Source of the DNA: SLNP01 sp964446435
GTDB lineage: Bacteria; Bacteroidota; Bacteroidia; Bacteroidales; VadinHA17
Length of the DNA stretch: 19,922 nucleotides
Direction: 5' to 3'
Assembly (NCBI GenBank): GCA_964446435.1
Contig: CAYUOS010000054.1
Coordinates: 1-19,922, forward strand
A model generated the notes under the pieces. The model did not search any database and was not told the origin of the DNA. It saw only the letters and a list, made by a program, of their open reading frames with translations. This document shows positions 15,916 through 19,922 of the stretch, in pieces. The translations under genes were made by a program, and so were the position numbers. Within the stretch, counting starts at the first letter, position 1. Every line of letters begins with the position of its first letter.

Positions 15916-15953
15916 GAAGGTAAATTGAAGTATTGACTAACTAATTAGTATAT

Positions 15954-16328
15954 ATGCCAACAATTCAGCAATTAGTAAGAAAGGGCAGGAACAAGCTCGT
16001 CGACAAGAGCAAGGCACCTGCTTTGGATTCATGCCCTCAGAGGAGGGGAGTTTGCGTACGCGTTTACACAACTACTCCGAAGAAGCCCAACTCAGCAATG
16101 AGGAAAGTAGCCAGGGTAAGGCTTACCAACGGTAAGGAGGTGAACGCATATATACCTGGTGAGGGTCACAACCTGCAGGAGCACTCGATAGTGCTTATCA
16201 GGGGTGGCAGGGTCAAGGATCTTCCTGGTGTAAGATACCACCTTGTCAGGGGTGCTCTTGATGCCTCAGGCGTCGACGGCCGTTCGCAGAGAAGATCGAA
16301 GTATGGTACAAAGAGACCGAAGAAGTAA
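15954..16328 (+). CDS. rpsL: 30S ribosomal protein S12
   Basis: This encodes 124 residues, the normal length for S12, which sits at the decoding centre of the 30S subunit. The signature TTTPKKPNSAMRK (39-51) and the loop GRVKDLPGVRYH (85-96) are intact. Lys44 and Lys88, the positions where streptomycin-resistance changes arise (Lys43 and Lys88 in the usual E. coli numbering), are both wild type, so no resistance allele is present. The basic C-terminus SKYGTKRPKK is typical. It is the first gene of the str operon, preceded by a leader of about 225 nt, with rpsG 20 nt downstream. The ATG at 15954 has no clear ribosome-binding site, as is common in Bacteroidota. Confidence 0.98.
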   Translation: MPTIQQLVRKGRNKLVDKSKAPALDSCPQRRGVCVRVYTTTPKKPNSAMRKVARVRLTNGKEVNAYIPGEGHNLQEHSIVLIRGGRVKDLPGVRYHLVRGALDASGVDGRSQRRSKYGTKRPKK

Positions 16329-16348
16329 CAGTTTAAAGGATTCAGATA

Positions 16349-16825
16349 ATGAGAAAGGCAAAACCAAAGAAGCGGATCATACTACCTGATCCGAAGTTCA
16401 ATGATCCTTTTGTAACAAGGTTCGTAAACAACATGATGTATAGTGGTAAGAAGAACCTGGCCTTCACTATCTTTTATGATTCTCTCAGCATAATAGATGA
16501 GAAACTTAAGATAGAGGGCAAAACATCCCTTGAGATATGGAAGCAGGCACTTGAGAATATCACCCCGCAGGTTGAGGTCAAGAGTCGCCGTGTGGGTGGA
16601 GCCACATTTCAGGTACCGATGGAGATCAGGGCTGACCGCAAGATCAGTGTAGGCATGAAGAACCTTATATTATTTGCGCGCAAGAGAGGCGGCCGTTCGA
16701 TGGCTGAGCGTCTTGCCGCCGAAGTGATGGCTGCCTACAACCAGGAAGGTGCCGCTTACAAGAAGAAGGAGGATACCCACAGGATGGCTGAAGCCAACAA
16801 GGCATTTGCTCACTTCAGGTTCTAA
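16349..16825 (+). CDS. rpsG: 30S ribosomal protein S7
   Basis: This encodes 158 residues, the expected length for S7, which organises the head of the 30S subunit by binding the 3' major domain of 16S rRNA. The start MRKAKPKKRIILPDPKFNDP and the conserved GGATFQVPMEIRADRK block (83-98) are characteristic, as is the C-terminal HRMAEANKAFAHFRF helix. It lies between rpsL (20 nt) and fusA (23 nt) in the standard str order. In E. coli S7 represses this operon by binding the rpsL-rpsG spacer, but here that spacer is only 20 nt, so the same mechanism is unlikely in identical form. Confidence 0.98.
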   Translation: MRKAKPKKRIILPDPKFNDPFVTRFVNNMMYSGKKNLAFTIFYDSLSIIDEKLKIEGKTSLEIWKQALENITPQVEVKSRRVGGATFQVPMEIRADRKISVGMKNLILFARKRGGRSMAERLAAEVMAAYNQEGAAYKKKEDTHRMAEANKAFAHFRF

Positions 16826-16848
16826 TTCGTAACAGCCCAGCAAAATAG

Positions 16849-18951
16849 ATGGACCCAAACCTGAAATATACCAGAAACATCGGAATCATGGCACACATCG
16901 ATGCCGGGAAGACGACCACAACGGAGAGGATACTCTTCTACACCGGTCGTACCCACAGGCTTGGTGAGGTTCATGACGGCAATGCCCAGATGGACTGGAT
17001 GGTTCAGGAGCAGGAGAGGGGTATTACTATTACGTCTGCTGCTACCACAACATACTGGAAGCACAGAGACACAGAGTACAAGATAAATATAATAGATACC
17101 CCGGGGCACGTTGACTTCACGGTTGAAGTAGAGCGTTCGCTGAGGGTTCTTGACGGGGCTGTCGCAGTGTTTTGTGCAGTTGGCGGTGTTGAGCCCCAGT
17201 CGGAGACAGTCTGGAGGCAGGCAAATAAATATGGTGTTCCCAGGCTGGCATTCATAAACAAGATGGACCGCTCGGGAGCCGATTTCTTTGGTGTTGTTCA
17301 GCAGATCAAGGATAAGCTCGGAGCCAATCCGGTACCTGTTCAGATACCGATCGGATCGGAGGAGAAATTCAAAGGACTGGTAGACCTTGTGGAGATGAAA
17401 GCCGTAATATGGTACAGCGATGCCGAGATGGGAATCAGGTATCAGCTGGAACCGATTCCGGATGATCATCTTGAAGAGGCGCTGGAATGGAGGGAGAAAC
17501 TTCTCGAGTCTATTGCCGATGTTGATGACAGTTTACTTGAGAGGTACCTCGACGACCATGATTCGATAAGTTCTGATGAGGTTTCGGCAGCACTAAGAAA
17601 GGCTGCGATAAAGGGAATAGTTATTCCTGTACTATGCGGGGCTTCATTCAAGAACAAGGGTATTCAGAGACTTCTCGATGCCATTGTAAGTTATCTTCCG
17701 TCGCCTGTTGACAAGGGTGGGGTAAGGGGTCACGATCCCAGAACCGAGGAGGAGATAACCCGTGAGCCTGACGATAATGAACCGATGTCGGCTCTCGCAT
17801 TCAAGATAGCAACAGACTCATTTGCAGGAAGGCTTGTGTTCCTCAGAGTCTATTCAGGTGTTTTGAAGACAGGTGATACTGTTCTCAATATTCGCACCGG
17901 CAAGCGTGACAGGGTGAACAGGTTGTTCAGGATGCACGCAAACAAGCAGAACCCAATTGAAAGCGTATCGGCAGGAGACATCTGTGCCGGTGTCGGTTTC
18001 AAGGATTTAAAGACGGGAGACACGCTCTGTGCAATACATAAGCCGATAGCACTTGAGTCGATGGATTTCCCCGAGCCGGTAATCGGCGTTGCAGTGGAGC
18101 CAAAGACACAGGCTGACTTTGACAAGCTTTCACTAGCGCTGGGCAAACTGGCAGAAGAAGACCCGACTTTCCAGGTAAAGACCGATCCCGACAGTGGCCA
18201 GACAGTTATAAACGGCATGGGAGAGCTGCACCTGGAGATACTAATTGACCGTCTGAGAAGAGAGTTTAAGGTGGAGTGCAACCAAGGTCCGCCCCAGGTT
18301 GCGTACAAGGAGGCGATTACTGCATCTGTTGAACATCGTGAGTTGTTCAGGAAACAGACAGGAGGAAGGGGCAAGTTTGCGGACATCATCGTTGAGATTA
18401 TGCCGGCAGAACCCGGATTCAAGGGGTTGCAGTTCGTCAATGACATCAAGGGAGGCAATATTCCTAAGGAGTACATTCCCTCAGTCGAGAAGGGATTCCG
18501 TGAAGCGATGTATAATGGACCGCTTGCGGGATTTCCGCTTGAAAGTCTCAAGGTAATTCTCAAGGACGGTTCGTACCATCCGGTCGATTCCGATTCTCTT
18601 GCATTTGAAATTGCAGCGAGGCAGGCCTTCAGGCATGCCGCATCAAAATGCACTCCGGTGCTTCTTGAGCCGATTATGTCGGCTGAGGTGGTAACTCCTG
18701 AGGAGTATGTTGGTGACGTTATTGGCGATTTCAACAGGAGAAGGGGAAAGGTGGAAGGTATGGAATCGAAAGCAGGTTCAAGGGTAATAAAGGCAAAAGT
18801 ACCTCTGGCAGAGAACTTCGGCTATGTTACCGTACTTCGTACCCTTACCTCGGGGCGTGCGACTTCAACGATGGAGTTTTCGCGCTTTGAAGAGGTGCCT
18901 GCAGAAATTGCAAAAAGAATAATTGAAATTACAAAAGGAAAAATTCTTTAA
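16849..18951 (+). CDS. fusA: elongation factor G
   Basis: This encodes 700 residues, canonical EF-G, the GTPase that drives tRNA-mRNA translocation and, with RRF, ribosome recycling. All GTPase motifs are standard: AHIDAGKT (15-22), RGIT (57-60), DTPGHVDF (83-90, catalytic His87) and NKMD (137-140). Domain IV/V landmarks GGRGKFAD and RRRGKVEGME follow, and the protein ends ITKGKIL. It is clearly the housekeeping copy, in contrast to the divergent EF-G2 gene on the other strand. It follows rpsG by 23 nt and precedes rpsJ by 2 nt. The absence of tuf after fusA is the usual Bacteroidota layout. Confidence 0.99.
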   Translation: MDPNLKYTRNIGIMAHIDAGKTTTTERILFYTGRTHRLGEVHDGNAQMDWMVQEQERGITITSAATTTYWKHRDTEYKINIIDTPGHVDFTVEVERSLRVLDGAVAVFCAVGGVEPQSETVWRQANKYGVPRLAFINKMDRSGADFFGVVQQIKDKLGANPVPVQIPIGSEEKFKGLVDLVEMKAVIWYSDAEMGIRYQLEPIPDDHLEEALEWREKLLESIADVDDSLLERYLDDHDSISSDEVSAALRKAAIKGIVIPVLCGASFKNKGIQRLLDAIVSYLPSPVDKGGVRGHDPRTEEEITREPDDNEPMSALAFKIATDSFAGRLVFLRVYSGVLKTGDTVLNIRTGKRDRVNRLFRMHANKQNPIESVSAGDICAGVGFKDLKTGDTLCAIHKPIALESMDFPEPVIGVAVEPKTQADFDKLSLALGKLAEEDPTFQVKTDPDSGQTVINGMGELHLEILIDRLRREFKVECNQGPPQVAYKEAITASVEHRELFRKQTGGRGKFADIIVEIMPAEPGFKGLQFVNDIKGGNIPKEYIPSVEKGFREAMYNGPLAGFPLESLKVILKDGSYHPVDSDSLAFEIAARQAFRHAASKCTPVLLEPIMSAEVVTPEEYVGDVIGDFNRRRGKVEGMESKAGSRVIKAKVPLAENFGYVTVLRTLTSGRATSTMEFSRFEEVPAEIAKRIIEITKGKIL

Positions 18952-18953
18952 AG

Positions 18954-19259
18954 ATGAGTCAGAAAATCAGAATCAAACTGAAATCTTACGACCACAACCT
19001 GGTTGACAAGTCTGCCGAAAAGATTGTAAAGACAGTAAAGTCAACCGGTGCAGTAGTAAGCGGACCGATACCTCTTCCGACACATAAGAGGATATACACG
19101 GTTAACCGTTCCACATTCGTGAACAAGAAGTCGAGGGAACAGTTCCAGCTCTCTTCATTCAAGAGGCTGCTTGACATATACAGCTCGACACCGAAAACGA
19201 TCGATGCCCTTATGAAGCTTGAGCTTCCCAGCGGCGTTGAGGTAGAAATCAAAGTGTGA
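18954..19259 (+). CDS. rpsJ: 30S ribosomal protein S10
   Basis: This encodes 101 residues, the usual S10 length. The start MSQKIRIKLKSYDH, the internal GPIPLPTHKRIYTVNRS block (58-74) and the KSREQFQ segment are diagnostic. S10 sits in the 30S head and, as NusE, also joins transcription antitermination complexes. The ATG is 2 nt after the fusA stop, so the str and S10 operons are fused into one transcription unit here. No promoter or terminator is seen between them. Confidence 0.98.
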   Translation: MSQKIRIKLKSYDHNLVDKSAEKIVKTVKSTGAVVSGPIPLPTHKRIYTVNRSTFVNKKSREQFQLSSFKRLLDIYSSTPKTIDALMKLELPSGVEVEIKV

Positions 19260-19279
19260 AACCGGTAAAGATTTAAGCA

Positions 19280-19900
19280 ATGCAGGGATTAATTGGAAAA
19301 AAGGTAGGGATGACCTCCATCTTTGATGAGGATGGAAAGAATATTCCCGTTACAGTTATAGAGGCCGGGCCATGTGTGGTTACCCAGGTTAAGACTGTGG
19401 AGAAGGATGGCTATTCGGCGCTTCAGCTTGGCTTTGAAGACAAGAAGGACAAACAGTGCACGAAAGCCGAGATGGGTCACTTCAAGAAGGCAAGTGCTTC
19501 ACCAAAGAAGAAACTGATAGAATTTACCGGGTTCCCCCAGGGAGGTTATAATGCCGGTGATGTACTTACCGTTGAGCTTTTCAGGCCCGATCGTTGGGTA
19601 GACGTAAGAGGCTGGTCGAAAGGCAAGGGTTTCCAGGGAGTTGTCAAGCGTCACGGCTTTTCAGGCGTTGGCGGTCAGACACACGGCCAGCATAACAGGC
19701 TTAGGGCTCCGGGATCGCTTGGTGCATCATCGTGGCCGTCAAGGGTTATGCCCGGAATGCGCATGGCCGGAAGAAAAGGCAATGACAAGGTAATGGCAAC
19801 AAGCCTCAGGGTTATCAAGCTTATACCCGAGAGCAATCTTATTTTAGTAAAAGGATCGGTACCGGGTCCGAAAGGTGGATACTTAATAATTACGAAGTAA
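19280..19900 (+). CDS. rplC: 50S ribosomal protein L3
   Basis: This encodes 206 residues, normal for L3, an early-assembly 50S protein whose long loop reaches the peptidyl-transferase centre. The start LIGKKVGMTSIFDEDGK and the loop GGQTHGQHNRLRAPGSLG (131-148), followed by PGMRMAGRKGN, are characteristic. The conserved Gln that is methylated in E. coli L3 is probably represented in the GGQTHGQH segment. It follows rpsJ by 20 nt, and its stop overlaps the next start by 1 nt. Confidence 0.98.
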   Translation: MQGLIGKKVGMTSIFDEDGKNIPVTVIEAGPCVVTQVKTVEKDGYSALQLGFEDKKDKQCTKAEMGHFKKASASPKKKLIEFTGFPQGGYNAGDVLTVELFRPDRWVDVRGWSKGKGFQGVVKRHGFSGVGGQTHGQHNRLRAPGSLGASSWPSRVMPGMRMAGRKGNDKVMATSLRVIKLIPESNLILVKGSVPGPKGGYLIITK

Positions 19901-19922
19901 TGGAATTAGCAGTTATCAATCA
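19900..19922 (+). CDS. rplD: 50S ribosomal protein L4, 5' end only
   Basis: An ATG at 19900 overlaps the rplC stop (TAATG) and opens MELAVIN before the window ends. Position in the S10 operon right after rplC, plus a plausible L4 N-terminus, makes rplD the expected gene. Only seven codons are visible, so the call rests mainly on gene order. Confidence 0.75.

Noticed and set aside
15954..16328. Streptomycin-resistance allele of rpsL
   Set aside because: Lys44 and Lys88 (the resistance positions) are wild type.
17850..18734. 294-codon minus-strand open frame opposite fusA
   Set aside because: Antisense shadow of the highly conserved EF-G gene; serine-rich composition and no domain.

Overview
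The window looks like a chromosomal segment of a Bacteroidota (probably Bacteroidales-type) bacterium. The evidence is a str/S10 ribosomal run in which rpsJ and rplC directly follow fusA with no tuf between them, a TonB-dependent receptor with an N-terminal carboxypeptidase-regulatory-like domain, DUF4857/DUF4876/DUF6850-like proteins (families I associate with this phylum), scarce Shine-Dalgarno signals, and promoter-like TAnnTTTG boxes. A run of exactly 100 N at 13338-13437 shows that this is a scaffolded draft assembly, so the distance between the left and right halves is not known.

Left part (1-843): a non-coding stretch begins with an array of 7-bp repeats, an almost perfect palindrome, and a second set of 7-bp repeats. 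A small lipoprotein gene of unknown function follows, with its own promoter-like sequence.

Central part (844-13002): ten genes lie on the + strand, nearly all tightly packed. First come an ECF sigma factor, a membrane-anchored CpxP/Spy/CnrX-like periplasmic sensor and a small single-pass membrane protein. This is the composition of a CnrYXH-type metal-responsive sigma/sensor/anti-sigma module. After a second 7-bp repeat element come a membrane polyferredoxin carrying a C-terminal HMA-like domain, an ABC ATPase, an ABC permease and a DUF4857-like membrane protein. The run ends with a TonB-dependent receptor, a DUF4876-like lipoprotein and a DUF6850-like outer-membrane barrel. The parts span both membranes and suggest one envelope-wide metal (copper or other heavy metal, or metal-ligand) handling system controlled by its own sigma module. 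The substrate is inferred, not shown.

The 5' end of a further exported protein (13165 onward) runs into the assembly gap. To the right of the gap, an EF-G paralogue (EF-G2 type, with altered GTPase motifs) is on the - strand and divergent from the ribosomal operon rpsL-rpsG-fusA-rpsJ-rplC-rplD, whose last gene is cut by the window end. The 351-bp divergent region carries a promoter-like sequence for each side and a roughly 230-nt rpsL leader with two mutually exclusive hairpins.
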